64,000 bases of DNA, taken from the NCBI GenBank assembly GCA_023055425.1, contig JALGPY010000006.1, positions 93,097,935 through 93,161,934 on the forward strand, in the 5' to 3' direction. Within the stretch, counting starts at the first letter, position 1, and each line of letters opens with the position of its first letter. The stretch is from Linanthus parryae. Its lineage: Eukaryota > Streptophyta > Magnoliopsida > Ericales > Polemoniaceae. Shown here in pieces: positions 1 through 10,342 of this stretch. The notes under the pieces are model-generated. The model saw only the letters and a program-made list of their open reading frames with translations, was not told where the DNA came from and ran no database searches. The position numbers and the translations under genes were made by a program.

Positions 1-60
1 TCAACAAAAATGTAACACATAAACAACGTTATGCTCTACGACATGTGGCTCTAATTCCAC
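1..60 (-). other. Copia element C1: leader and primer-binding site
   Basis: On the minus strand, the bases next to the LTR (47-60) read GTGGAATTAGAGCC, a decayed copy of the initiator-Met tRNA primer-binding site (typical core TGGTATCAGAGC). The rest of the segment matches, base by base with substitutions, the leader just after the primer-binding site of element C3 at 31960-32019. The body of C1 therefore extends leftward out of the window. Confidence 0.75.
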
Positions 61-500
61 TATAGGGTTTTGATCATGGATACGCAGCGGAATAAATAAT
101 AATTTATCCGATCAAGACCCTCCAAGGATCACAGGGAGAGAATTCATGAAGATGGTAAATGATATGTGTTATGTACCTTGTAGGTCTCCTTTGATGACTT
201 ATAACGCGAAAAGTATCACGTCTCTACGGTTGATCCACGCCTAGGATTGAGATCTAGATCCTCCAATCTCTTTGTTCTAGCTAGGATGAATGGAAAAGGA
301 TCAAGAAATCACGCAACAGGGCACCAAATAGAGGGGCGGCCCTCTCTTCTAGGTTGACGGGTAGGGGCGGACGGCAAGGGGGTTTCAGCCCTCTTGTTGT
401 CTTGCTCTTTCCTTCCTTCTCTCCTACTAAAATTATTTTATGAGCATTACTTGTAGGGAAGGAAGCTAGGAGCATCCTTTATATAGTTCAACAACTCCTT
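61..500 (-). repeat. Copia C1 5' LTR, first segment
   Basis: This is the reverse complement of the last third of the C2 solo LTR (about 29690-30124). Shared landmarks are the sequence around GCAGCGGAATAAA, CCCTCCAAGGATCACAG and the GAGATCTAGATCCTCCAA stretch. It is interrupted at 500 by element S1; the duplicated target TCCTT occupies 496-500 and recurs at 9361-9365. The open reading frame here (281-475) is an LTR by-product, not a gene. Confidence 0.85.
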
Positions 501-1800
501 TGAAAGTGTGAGTATGCAGATGTATAAGCAGCCAAGATACTCTAGAAGGGGGGGTTGAATAGAGTATGCCAACTTTTGCAAAACTTGCTAGGAAGATGAA
601 AACTTGTGCAAACAATGAAGTTCAAGGCCTTGAAAGCTAGTACAAGACTTTGAAGAGGATGCAGAAATTATAGAGCAAGTATGCCTTTTTCAAGGCCTTG
701 AAAACTAGTTCAAACCCTTGAAAAAATAACAAGTTTTTGTGTGCTGCAAACGCTATGAAAAAGTAAATGAACTGATAATGCAGAAGACAAGTGATTTATA
801 GAGTTCAGTCCACTTGGACCTACGTCTCTACCTCAGGGATTAGATCCCTGCAGGATTTTCAACTCAATTCTTATTAATCAAAAGTTAAGCCCTATAACTC
901 AAGCCCAGAGATTTCCCTTACTCTGTTACAGCTTGTGGTTTTCCCTAACCTTTCTAGTACCTAATCTAGCTAACTGATTAACTAAGAATTCTATATTGTT
1001 CACTTTGAACAATACTTGAGAATAGATGTAGAAATAGTACAGAAATGATCTACCAATATAGCTCTATAGAGAAGAACACTAAGAGTAGAAAGCTGCAGTG
1101 AAAATGCAGTGAACATCTGTGAATGGATTGGAAGACTGAAGAACTTCTTTGAAGCTTGTCCATCCAGAATACTTTCTATGTTTTTTCCCGTTGAGAATTG
1201 TGTCCAGTTGCTTCGGATTTGAGTTCTATTTAAACTTCAAACAGCTCGGCAAATCTCCCCAGATTTTCAGCAACAACATTCCTATTTTTTAGGCAACAGA
1301 GTTTGACTACTTTGAAAACTTCTCCAACGGTTGGATGATCACAATCTTCAGCTATGTTGTTGTAATATTTCATTTAACCACCATGAGAAGTTGTCATACA
1401 CGTATGATTGATCACATGATCAAAGTGTCCAAGTATTTCCAAATCTGCAGCAATTCAGTTTAGAAAACAATCCTGCAAGACTTAGAAACAAAATTTTCTG
1501 CATTATCATAGTCAAATAGATGATATATTATGATTAAAAAACAATTTTTCTTTCATCATATATTAGCAGAGAATCAAACATATGAAAGAAAAAGTAAAAC
1601 TGTCCAGAGAGTTTGCAGAAAACTCCTCTTGAGAGTGTGCATAAAGGTTTAAGCAGTTTCAAGGCTTTGAATCCAGTTTCAAGTCCTTAAAAATAGCTAA
1701 AGTATTTTCAAGCCTCTGAGACTGATTCAAGGCTTTGAAAGACGGTTCAAGGCCTTGAAAAAGCCAAGCTATTTAAAGTCTTGCACAACCTGATCTTTGA
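501..1800 (-). repeat. S1 3' LTR (left copy)
   Basis: This 1300-bp LTR aligns along its length with 8254-9360. It begins TGAAAGTGTGAG and ends CTGATCTTTGA, where the right copy keeps the canonical CA end. It carries about 211 bp (570-780) absent from the right copy, including two perfect palindromes centred on CAAGGCCTTG. Its left edge abuts target duplication TCCTT. Confidence 0.92.
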
Positions 1801-1815
1801 ATCTCCCCCTTGATG
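1801..1815 (-). other. S1 polypurine tract
   Basis: On the minus strand this reads CATCAAGGGGGAGAT directly before the 3' LTR, the expected plus-strand primer. S2 has the same sequence before its LTR. A second purine block (minus-strand AAAAAGGGGGAGAA, 1978-1990) lies about 170 bp upstream. Repeated polypurine tracts are a known Sirevirus feature. Confidence 0.8.
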
Positions 1816-2098
1816 AAAGACAAAACCAAATTTTGTTTGATCCTTAGTCTCTGCACAATAAACTGATTAGACCACAATTTATAACAAAGTATTGTTAAAA
1901 AGATCCAACTTATTCAGATACCAACAGAAACTTAAACAGTTCAGCAAATAAACCTAAGAGCTAAAAACCTAGAATTTTCTCCCCCTTTTTGACTTTCATC
2001 AAAAAGATAGAAGATTTTGGATCAAGTGTCTGGAAAATTTTGAAAACTGAAAAGAAAAACTTTGAAGAATGGGAAAGAAAGAGTAGGAAAAATAAAGT

Positions 2099-2746
2099 TT
2101 ATTTCTCATCCTCTTGATCCCCTTCTTCTTCCTCACTCTCTTCACTGTTGGCTTGAACTTCTTGATAGATCACATCTATTTCTTCAATGAAGGAGCTGAT
2201 CTTTTCAATAACACTTTTGATAGGAATGTGAGTCCTTCCAGGGCTTTCTTCCCATTCTTCAGCTTCTTCTTTACAGCTAACCTTTTTCTGTTGAGGAGAG
2301 ACAGTCTTGAAATTTTTCTTTCCTGCTTTTGAAGCTTCTAAAAACTGGGACGGATCCTTGTCATGTTTCCCTTTGTTAGATATAGAGTACACTCCATAGG
2401 ATCCCGAGGTTGTGTCTGAGTCTGAATCTTGAATAAGGATTTCTTTTCCTTTTCCTTTAACCTCAGAGGCTGTCTTCTTCTTGTCTCTCTTAGGGCTTCC
2501 AATATGGATACCCTTCTGATTCTCTTGTGTAGATGCCGTAGTTTGTTTCATCTTTGCTGGAGCTTGATCTTTTCTCACCATCTTCTTGGGTGGTGAGGAT
2601 TCCCCTTCTTCATCAGTGAAGCTTTTTGAAGCAGAGTCTTTATTGATTTCTTGAACCTCTTCCACTGCTTCTTTTCTTTTCTTCTCTGAGATAGGTTTCG
2701 AACCTCCAGCCATCTTGATTTTTTCTGAGGCTCTTCTTGTGCTCAT
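2099..2746 (-). CDS. S1 extra ORF in the env-like position
   Basis: This intact 215-residue ORF lies between the RNase H end (3200) and the 3' LTR (1800), where Sireviruses and relatives often carry an additional gene. The protein is very hydrophilic. The N-terminal half is lysine-rich with several KK/KR clusters that could be nuclear-localisation signals. The middle has Ser/Thr/Asp stretches, including an acidic DSDSD run near residue 106. The C-terminus ends in a strongly acidic Glu/Asp tail. There is no signal peptide or membrane segment, so a true envelope protein is unlikely. It may correspond to the low-complexity part of the ORF seen in S2 (10343-11690), but direct similarity is not evident by eye. 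Function unknown. Confidence 0.6.
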   Translation of the reverse strand: MSTRRASEKIKMAGGSKPISEKKRKEAVEEVQEINKDSASKSFTDEEGESSPPKKMVRKDQAPAKMKQTTASTQENQKGIHIGSPKRDKKKTASEVKGKGKEILIQDSDSDTTSGSYGVYSISNKGKHDKDPSQFLEASKAGKKNFKTVSPQQKKVSCKEEAEEWEESPGRTHIPIKSVIEKISSFIEEIDVIYQEVQANSEESEEEEGDQEDEK

Positions 2747-3199
2747 TAGGTTTTGGGAGAAGAATAGAGAGAGATGGAATGATACGGAATGAAGGAGAAG
2801 AGAAGGGGATAAATACTGAAAGAGTTTGAGTTTTAAAAGGAAACTAGTATCTCTCTGATTCTCAAAAGATTTGCAATGATCAGAGAGATTTCAAAACTTT
2901 TATGCCGTTGGAAAATAGAATACACTAACACTATTTTTGGCTAAAACAAATTTTGAAAAGGGTAGGGGCTATATTAGGCAATATCTACAGAGGTATCACC
3001 CAACACAGAATGATCCATGATTATTGACTATCAGTGTAGCAGACTCATTTTCAAGGCTTTGAAAAGGCTTTCAAGGTCTTGAAATACTGTAACACTATAA
3101 CAAGTAAAAGTCAAGGCTTTGAACTGATTTTCAAGGCTTTGAAACTCAGTTCAAACTTTTGAAACACATAAAGCTTACCTGTCTTACCTGATGCTCCCC

Positions 3200-4869
3200 C
3201 TAAACCAATGCATCTTTGTTTAGCATTCCCAATTCCAGTCTTAGTGTTGATAACCTTTCTTCTGCTAATGGTTTAGTGAAGATATCTGCAATTTTCATGT
3301 TAGTAGCAACAAATTCAAGAACAATATCACCTTTCTCAGCGTGATCTCTGATGAAGTGGTGTTTGACATCAATGTGCTTGGTTCTTGAGTGTTGCAATGG
3401 ATTCTTTGTAATTTAAATTGCACTAGTGTTGTCACATTTAATGGGTATGCCTCTGAAGTCAAATCCAAAGTCTCTTAGCTATTGAGCAATCCATAACACT
3501 TGTGAGCAGCATGCTCCTGAAGCTATATATTCAGCTTCAGCTGATGATAGAGCAACTGAATTCTGTTTCTTGGAATGCCAACTGATCAATGATGATCCAA
3601 TGAATTGGCAAGTTCCTGAAGTACTTTTCCTATCAACCTTATAACCTGCAAAGTCAGCATCTGAAAATCCATGTAAAGAGAAGTTAGAATGTCTTGGATA
3701 CCAAAGCCCTAAGTCTTTGGTACCATTGAGATATCTGAATATTCTCTTCACAGCAGTCAAGTGTGATTCTTTTGGATCAGCTTGAAATCTAGCACATATA
3801 CATACACTAAACATAATATCTGATCTACTTGCTGTCAGATAGAGTAATGATCCAATCATGCCTCTATACTCTTTTACATTGACACTCTTACCAGATTCAT
3901 CCTTGTCTAAGGATACTGTAGAGCTCATAGGAGTCTTGGCTTCCTTACATTGAGCCATGCTATATTTGTTTAGTAAGTCTCTTGTGTACTTGCTTTGATG
4001 CAGAAAGATTCCCTTCTTCAATTGATGTATTTGAAGTCCTATGAAGAATTTCAACTCTCCCATCATGCTAATCTCAAATTCTCCGCTCATAAGACTTGAG
4101 AAATCTCTGCACAATTGATCATTCGTAGCTCCAAACAATATATCATCAACATATATCTGAACTACAAGTAAATCTTTCTCATGATTCTTAATGAAAAGAG
4201 TCTTGTCTACTAAACCTCTTTTGAAATCATTTTCAAGTAAAAACTTTGACAATCTTTCATACCAAGCCCTTTGAGCTTGTTTCAAACCATAAAGATCTTT
4301 GTCAAGTTCGTAAATATGATCTGGAAACTTGTAATTTTCAAAACCAGGTGGTTGTGCAACATAAACTTCTTCTTGCAAATAGCCATTCAAGAAAGCACAT
4401 TTCACATCCATTTGAACAGTTTCATGTTCTTGTAAGATGCAAATGCAAGCAAAATTCTAATTGCTTCTAGCCTGACAACTGGAGCAAAATTTTCCTCATA
4501 ATCAATACCTTCTTCTTGATTGTAACCTTGAGCAACTAACCCTGCTTTGTTTCTGATCACATTGCCACTTTTATCCAACTTATTTCTGAATACCCATGTG
4601 CTAACAATAACAGACTGGTTTGAAGGTGCAGGAACCAGGTTCCAAACCATATTCCTTTCAAAATCATTGAATTCACTTTGCATAGCAATGATCCAGTCTG
4701 CTTCTTGTAAAGCTTCTTTCACAATTTTTGGTTCTACAAGAGAAATAAAAGCATTAAAAGCACATAAGTTCTTCAACTGTGATCTAGTTTGTGTACTAGT
4801 GGTTGGATCTGATATGATATTATCAGTCGGATGGATGAGAGATATTTGAATCTCTTCCTTGGAGACCAT
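3200..4869 (-). pseudogene. S1 reverse transcriptase and RNase H (copia Pol C-terminal part)
   Basis: The region copies element RNA into DNA in cytoplasmic particles. The N-terminal RT stretch (4869-4402) includes the [29 protein letters not shown] segment of copia RTs. The next frame (4411-3479) has the [10 protein letters not shown] motif, the catalytic YVDD followed by ILFGA, and the GSLLYLTASRSD and SDADFAGY blocks of RT connection and RNase H. RNase H ends with SSAEAEYIA and, after a stop, the KHIDVKHHFIRDH segment (3397-3200). A one-base frameshift at about 4405 and stops at about 3479 and 3414 break the frame. The catalytic motif itself is intact. Confidence 0.9.
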
Positions 4870-5101
4870 GGTTCAGGTTCTCCATAGATCTTCTCTGGTC
4901 TTGAAGTAGAGGCTTTGTCACTTGAATCCTTCTGATCATCTTTTCCAAGGCTTTGAGTTCTACTTTCAAGGACTTGAGCACCATTTTCAAGGTTTTGAAA
5001 ATGTATTCTTTTCTCTTCTGAGCCTTTCTTGAATCCTAGCGGATTCTCAGTCTCTTCCTCTAATTCATGCTTGTTCATATTCAAGTCTGCAAAAATTTCA
5101 C

Positions 5102-6410
5102 TCAAAGATCCATCATAGCTTTCATCAAAATAACATGAATGCTCTCTTCAACCAGTTTGGTTTTTTTATTGTAAACTATATAAGATTTTCTGTTCAGAGA
5201 GTAACCAATAAATATACCTTCATCACTTCTCGCATCAAACTTACCAAGATTGTCTTTTCCATTGTTATGGATAAAACAAGTACATCCACAGGGTCTGAAG
5301 TAAGAAATGTTTGGCTTCCTCCCTTTGAATAGTTCATAGGGGGTCTTCTTCAGAATAGGTCTGATCAAGCACCTGTTCAAAATATAGTTTGTTGTATTCA
5401 CAGCTTCTGCCCAATAATGTTTTGGCAGCTGTTTTCATGAAGCATTGTTCTTGACATATCTTCAAGAGTCCCGTTCTCTCTTTCAACAACACCATTATGT
5501 TGAGGAGTTCTTGGAGCAGAAAAGTTGTGAGTAATACAATGCTTATCAACGAATAAATCAAATTCTAACTGATCAAATTCTCTACCATGATCAATTCTGA
5601 TTGAAGCTACAGGTAGGTTTTTCAAGTTTTGAAGTTCTCTGCACAGCTTTGAAAATTCAGAGAGTGCTTCAAATTTTTCTTTGAATAACATAACCCAAAT
5701 ATATCTAGAAAAATTTTTCTACAACAACTAGCATATACCTTTTAAATTTTGGAGTAGGATTCCTCATAGGACCACATAGATCCATATGAAGTAATTCAAT
5801 GGGTCTACTTGTACTTACAAACTTATTTGGCTTGAAGGAGCTTCTGGTCTGTTTTCCTTGTGCACAAGCTTTGCACATTTCATCTTCTTTGAACTTGATA
5901 GATGGCAATCCTCTTACCAAGTCTTTGGAAATCAACTTGTTCAAAGTGTGCAGACTGATATGACCAACTTTCCTATGCCAAAGCTTTGAATCCTCTTTCA
6001 AGGCCTTGAGACACTTCAAACTCTCACCTGCAACTTTGTTAGTCTGAAAAGTATAAACATTATTATCTAGAGGCTGTGAGAATGGAATCTCCTGATTTCT
6101 CATTTTGCACCACACACTTCTCTTTATCAAAAATAACTTTGTTGCCATTATCACAAGGCTGAAATACACTACGCAAGTTAAATTTCAAACCTTCAACCAG
6201 ATTTACATAATAAATAGAGTTTTCAGAATTTGTACCAAATTTTCCAATACCAAGTATATTGCATTTGCCTTTGTCACCAAGTGTTACTGAACCTTCTGAT
6301 TGCTCCTTATTCCTGAGAAAAGAAATATCTTTCCACTCATATGTCTTGAGCAACCACTGTCCATGAACCATTTCTGTTCTTTGACATTGATGACAACCTG
6401 CAAGCACCAA
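5102..6410 (-). pseudogene. S1 integrase (copia)
   Basis: The zinc-binding HHCC domain is visible in 6169-5705: two His in a WHRKVGH-type context and two Cys in MCKACAQGK, followed by LLHMDLCGPM with the first catalytic Asp. The second Asp lies in IRIDHGREF and the catalytic Glu in HNGVVERENGTL (5691-5398). The C-terminal part (5401-5102) carries a GIFIGYSLNRKSYIVYN-type block. At least three frame changes separate the pieces, so no full-length integrase can be made. The stretch 6410-6170 before the HHCC region is where the aspartic protease would lie; its DTG/DSG motif was not identified with confidence. Confidence 0.85.
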
Positions 6411-8210
6411 TCACTGCCTTACCCCGCTGTTAGACCAAGTGTGGAATTTGGATTCATGTTCAGGATCAACCATGTTAGGTGGTCTAACCCCTTTAGAAAC
6501 CCAAATCTGCTTAACTTGTCCTTTGAGTTGAAAAGGAAAAGTGTTCCTCATTATCTGAGGGTCTCTTCTTATAAAAGGACAAGTCATATTAACATGACCA
6601 GTTTTGCAGCAGTAATGACAAGTAGGAGAAGTTTTGTTTCCAGCTTTCACAAATCTGGTATTGTTTCTTCTTGGAAAGTTTGGATTGAATCCAATACCAG
6701 CTTTGTGAATAGACTGTGAACTTCCTTCAAGAATAAAGTTCAACTTGTGTTCTGATCCAGCAAGCTTGACTTTGACCAATTCAGATTCTTGAAGTTTTTC
6801 AGTAAGAGTAATCTTTGTTTCTCTAAATCATCAACCTGATGTCTTAGATTAACTAGGATGTCACTCACTGGGGAGTATTCAGTGACTACTTCATTGACTT
6901 GTGTTTTCAAGATTCTGATTTAGGCAAACAAGTTGTAAGTTTTCTTTTGCTTGCTCTTGAACTTTTTCTTTCAAAAGTCTGATCTCTTTCAGATAATATC
7001 TTCATTTAAAAGCATTCTTCTGAGATATTCTCAAAGAGCTTCTTTTGGTTTTGAAATTAGATAATTCACCATTACCTCAATGTTCTTTTCAGAACTTTCA
7101 TCATGCTTGGCCATGAAGCATAGATTGGCATAATCTTCCTCAGATTCAAATTCACTTGAGCTGTCTGAATCACTTCATGAAGCTATCATGGCTTTATTTC
7201 TTCTGTCATGATCTTTCTTTTGAAAGCTCTTACTTTTATTTTGTGGACAATCTCTTATCAAGTGTCGTGAATCACCACATTCAAAGCATTTCATAACTTT
7301 TGACTTGCTCTGTGAAGAGGACTTACCTTTGTAGTCCGTGCTGTTGGATGATCTATGCCTTTCTCTGTTGGAATATTTGTTTCCAAAGTTTTTCTTCATT
7401 TTGATAATCTTTTTCAAGACTTTGGAAATTAAGGTAATTGGATCTTCATCATCACCATCCTCAGTTTCAAGACTTTGTGTTCTCTCATTCTCTTTGGCTT
7501 TGAGAGCTAAGTTCTTGACACCATCTGGGAGTTCTCCATCAACTTCATTCATATATATCTCATGTGTTAGGAGCTTCCCTTGTAGGTCATCAAGTTGTAA
7601 ATTTGAGAGATTTTGAGCTTCTTCAATGGCTGTGGTTTTTGGTTACCCGTTTTCTTTTGGAAGACTTCTGAGAATCTTCCTCACCTTTTCTTCATTGGAA
7701 AAATGTTTTCCCAGTGAGTCAAGGTTGTTAACAATATCAGTGAATCTCTTGAACATGTCTCTGATGGACTCATCTGCATTCATCTTGAACAGCTCATATT
7801 GTCTGAGATAAATATTGATCTTGGTTTGCTTGACTTGACTGGTTCCTTCAAAGGTAACCACAAGCTTATCCCAGGTTTATTTAGCAATTGTGCAACCAGA
7901 GATCCTGTTGAATTCATCTGTACTCAAAGCACAATACAAAACGTTAATAGCCTTGTAGTCCTTAGAAAATTTCTCTAATTCAGAAGAGGAGAGTGAGTCT
8001 TCTATTTTGGGAGTTCTAATCCCATCTTTCTCTGTGTAGAAAGTATGAGGTCCATTTTGGATACTGGTCCAAAGCTCTAGATCTTGATCAATAATGATCA
8101 TTTTCATAAGAGATTTCTAGTGAGCAAAATTTTCTTCACGGAATAGAGGAGGTCTCTTAGAACCTCTTCCCTGTGAGAAAACACCATCACCTGCAGTACT
8201 CACGATCACC
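6411..8210 (-). pseudogene. S1 gag (copia nucleocapsid region), broken
   Basis: Gag forms the virus-like particle. Fragments in different frames cover the N-terminal gag (8107-7643, including a LELWTSIQNGPH segment and a DMFKRFTDIVNNL segment typical of copia gag), a first zinc knuckle C-X2-C-X4-H-X4-C (CFECGDSRHLIRDC, about 7250-7290) and a second one (CHYCCKTGHVNMTC, about 6580-6620). Two knuckles separated by a long coiled-coil-rich stretch fit Sirevirus-type gag. Stops and frameshifts at about 8115, 7870, 7640 and 7160 disable it. Confidence 0.82.
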
Positions 8211-8236
8211 AGATGGTTAAATATTATACAGTGATA

Positions 8237-8251
8237 CAAGATCTAATACCA
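8237..8251 (-). other. S1 primer-binding site
   Basis: On the minus strand, two bases after the 5' LTR, this reads TGGTATTAGATCTTG, resembling the initiator-Met tRNA primer-binding site (core TGGTATCAGAGC) with two changes. This fixes the right LTR as the 5' LTR and the element as minus-strand. Confidence 0.78.
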
Positions 8252-8253
8252 AT

Positions 8254-9360
8254 TGAAAGTGTGAGTATGCAGATGTATAAGCAGCTAAAATACTCTAGAG
8301 GGGGGGGGGGGGGGTTGAATAGAGTATGCCAAGAAGACAAGTGCTTTATAGAGTTCAGTCCACTTGGACCTACGTCTCTACCTCAGGGATTATATCCCTG
8401 CAGGATTTTCAACTCAATTCTTATTAATCAAAAGCTAAGCCCTAGAACTCAAGCCCATAGAGTTCCCGTACTCTGTTACAGCTTGTGGTTTTCCCTAACC
8501 TGTCTAGTACCTGCTCTAGCTAACTGATTAACTAAGAATTCTATGTTGTTCACTTTGAACAATCCTTGAGAATAGATGTATAAATAATACAGAATTGATC
8601 TACCAATATAGCTCTATACAGAAGAACACTAAGAGTAGAAAATTGCAGTGAAAATGCAGTGAACTTCTGTGAATGGATTGGAAGAATGAAGAATTTCTTT
8701 GATGCTTGTCAATCCAGAATACTTTCTCTGTTTTTGACCGTTCAAAATTGTGTCCAGTTGCTTCGGATTTGAGCTCTATTTAAACTTCAAACAGCTCTGC
8801 AAATCTCCCCAGATTTTCAGCAACAACCTTCCTATTTTGTAGGCAACAGAGTTTGACTACTTTGAAATCTTCTCCAACGGTTTAATGATCACAATCTTCA
8901 GAGATATTGTTGTAATCTTTAATTTAAACACCATGAGAAGCTTCCATACACGTCTGATTGATCACAGGATCAAAGTGTCCATGTATTTCCAAATCTGTAG
9001 CAATTCAGTTTAGGAAACAATCCCGCAAGACTTAGAAACAAAATTTCCTGCATTATCATAGTCAAACAGATGATATATTATGATTACAAAACATGTTATA
9101 ACAATTTGTCTTTCATCATCTAATAACAGAGAATCAAACATTTGAAAGATAGAGTAAAATAGTCCAGAGAGTTTGCAGAAAACTCCTCCTGTGAGTGTGC
9201 ATACAGGTTTAAGCAGTTTCAAGGCTTTGAATCCAGTTTCAAGGTCGTGCAAATAGCTAAACTATATTCAAGCCTCTGATACTGATTCAAGGCTTTGAAA
9301 GCTGGTTCAAGGCCTTGAAATAGCCAAGCTATTTCAATTCTTGCCCAACCTGATCTTTCA
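8254..9360 (-). repeat. S1 5' LTR (right copy)
   Basis: This 1107-bp LTR is bounded by TG and CA. It is colinear with 501-1800 except for the missing 211-bp segment and an expanded run of about 14 G near 8301-8314, where the left copy has about 7-8. The 5-bp target duplication TCCTT follows at 9361-9365. Confidence 0.92.
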
Positions 9361-10339
9361 TCCTTGTTACTACATAAAGGCCCTCTCCTAATCCTACTCA
9401 AGTTCGGATTAGTCCAACTTGCATATTAGTCCTACTAAGTTAGCAATTTATTGCGATTTGATCATTCTAATTAATTAATCATATTAATTAATTCCCAAGT
9501 CTAGTTCAATCCTATATGGTGTTTGACCCCATAGGTTTCTACTTAGTTGGTAGTAACTGTTTACTAATATGGAGCGGCCTGTAGCAAGAAATCAATTCTA
9601 GCCAACTAATAGAAATAGTCATCCGACAAACCTTGTGCAAGTATCTTCTCATCCCTTTGTCTCAATATCCGGATTGGACACCAGACATAAAAGTCACACT
9701 CGTATATTCAATCGATTGTTCCTCGATCCTAGGAATAGCCTCATTCGTGCAAATAACATCAATATCCCATATTGATTTATTTGAGTCTGGCCAGGCATTC
9801 TATAAGCACTATCCCTCGATTGGCTTAGGATATTTGCTCCCATTATGTGGGAGGGACAAATTCTATCTACATCACTACGATATCTATGCTTGCTTCCTAT
9901 TGTTTTCAATTCGCGCCTTTATGAATACCCAGTCGCGGTGTAACGTTTGACGCTACCAAAACATAATATTCCACAACAAGAACATCTAGTGAATTCAAGT
10001 CTAAGGATGACAATACCGTTGTCACCACGAGAAGCACTTGTGCCTTTAAATAAAATGTATGTAGCCTTCTCAGAGATTGGTCAATCCAGTATGTCATTAC
10101 TCCTAATGCATACCCATGTGGTTGATCGTGATATCTCCATATCAATCCAACCATATACTAGTCTATAGATGATTGTCCTATTAATCATTATAATGGACTA
10201 GGGATATTTATGATATATAACACAATTGTAAATCTAAGTACTTCATTATATTAAATATCTTAATAAATAATACAATGAATATTCTAGCCTATTTATTGTT
10301 CATACTAAACTAGATTGCCTCTAGGCAGCTATTCCAACA
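9361..10339 (-). repeat. Copia C1 5' LTR, second segment
   Basis: This continues the C1 LTR after S1. It starts with the second TCCTT and is the reverse complement of the first two-thirds of the C2 LTR (28716 to about 29690), including the shared CGTATATTCAATC / GGAGGGACAAATTC block and the TTAATTAATCATATTAATTAA palindrome. It ends ...AGCTATTCCAACA at 10339. Joined to 61-500 and without S1 it is about 1.41 kb, the same length as C2 (1409 bp) and the C3 LTRs. Confidence 0.88.
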
Positions 10340-10342
10340 AAA

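Larger units (their letters stand above)
501..9360 (-). mobile_element. Sirevirus-like Ty1/copia retrotransposon S1, nearly complete
   Basis: This element of about 8.86 kb has two LTRs (501-1800 and 8254-9360), a primer-binding site beside the right LTR, a polypurine tract beside the left LTR, and gag, integrase, reverse transcriptase and RNase H in copia order on the minus strand. An extra ORF sits between RNase H and the 3' LTR. The flanking 5-bp repeat TCCTT (496-500 and 9361-9365) is a target-site duplication, and the C2 LTR shows the corresponding uninterrupted site. The extra ORF, repeated polypurine tracts and palindromes are traits known for Sireviruses; the lineage assignment is inference. 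Several stops and frameshifts make it defective. Confidence 0.92.

Noticed and set aside
281..475. 64-codon minus-strand frame
   Set aside because: It lies in the C1 LTR, and the homologous C2 LTR does not preserve it as a coding frame.
8213..8527. 104-codon plus-strand frame with a Gly run
   Set aside because: It crosses the primer-binding site and LTR edge of S1; the Gly run is the G homopolymer.
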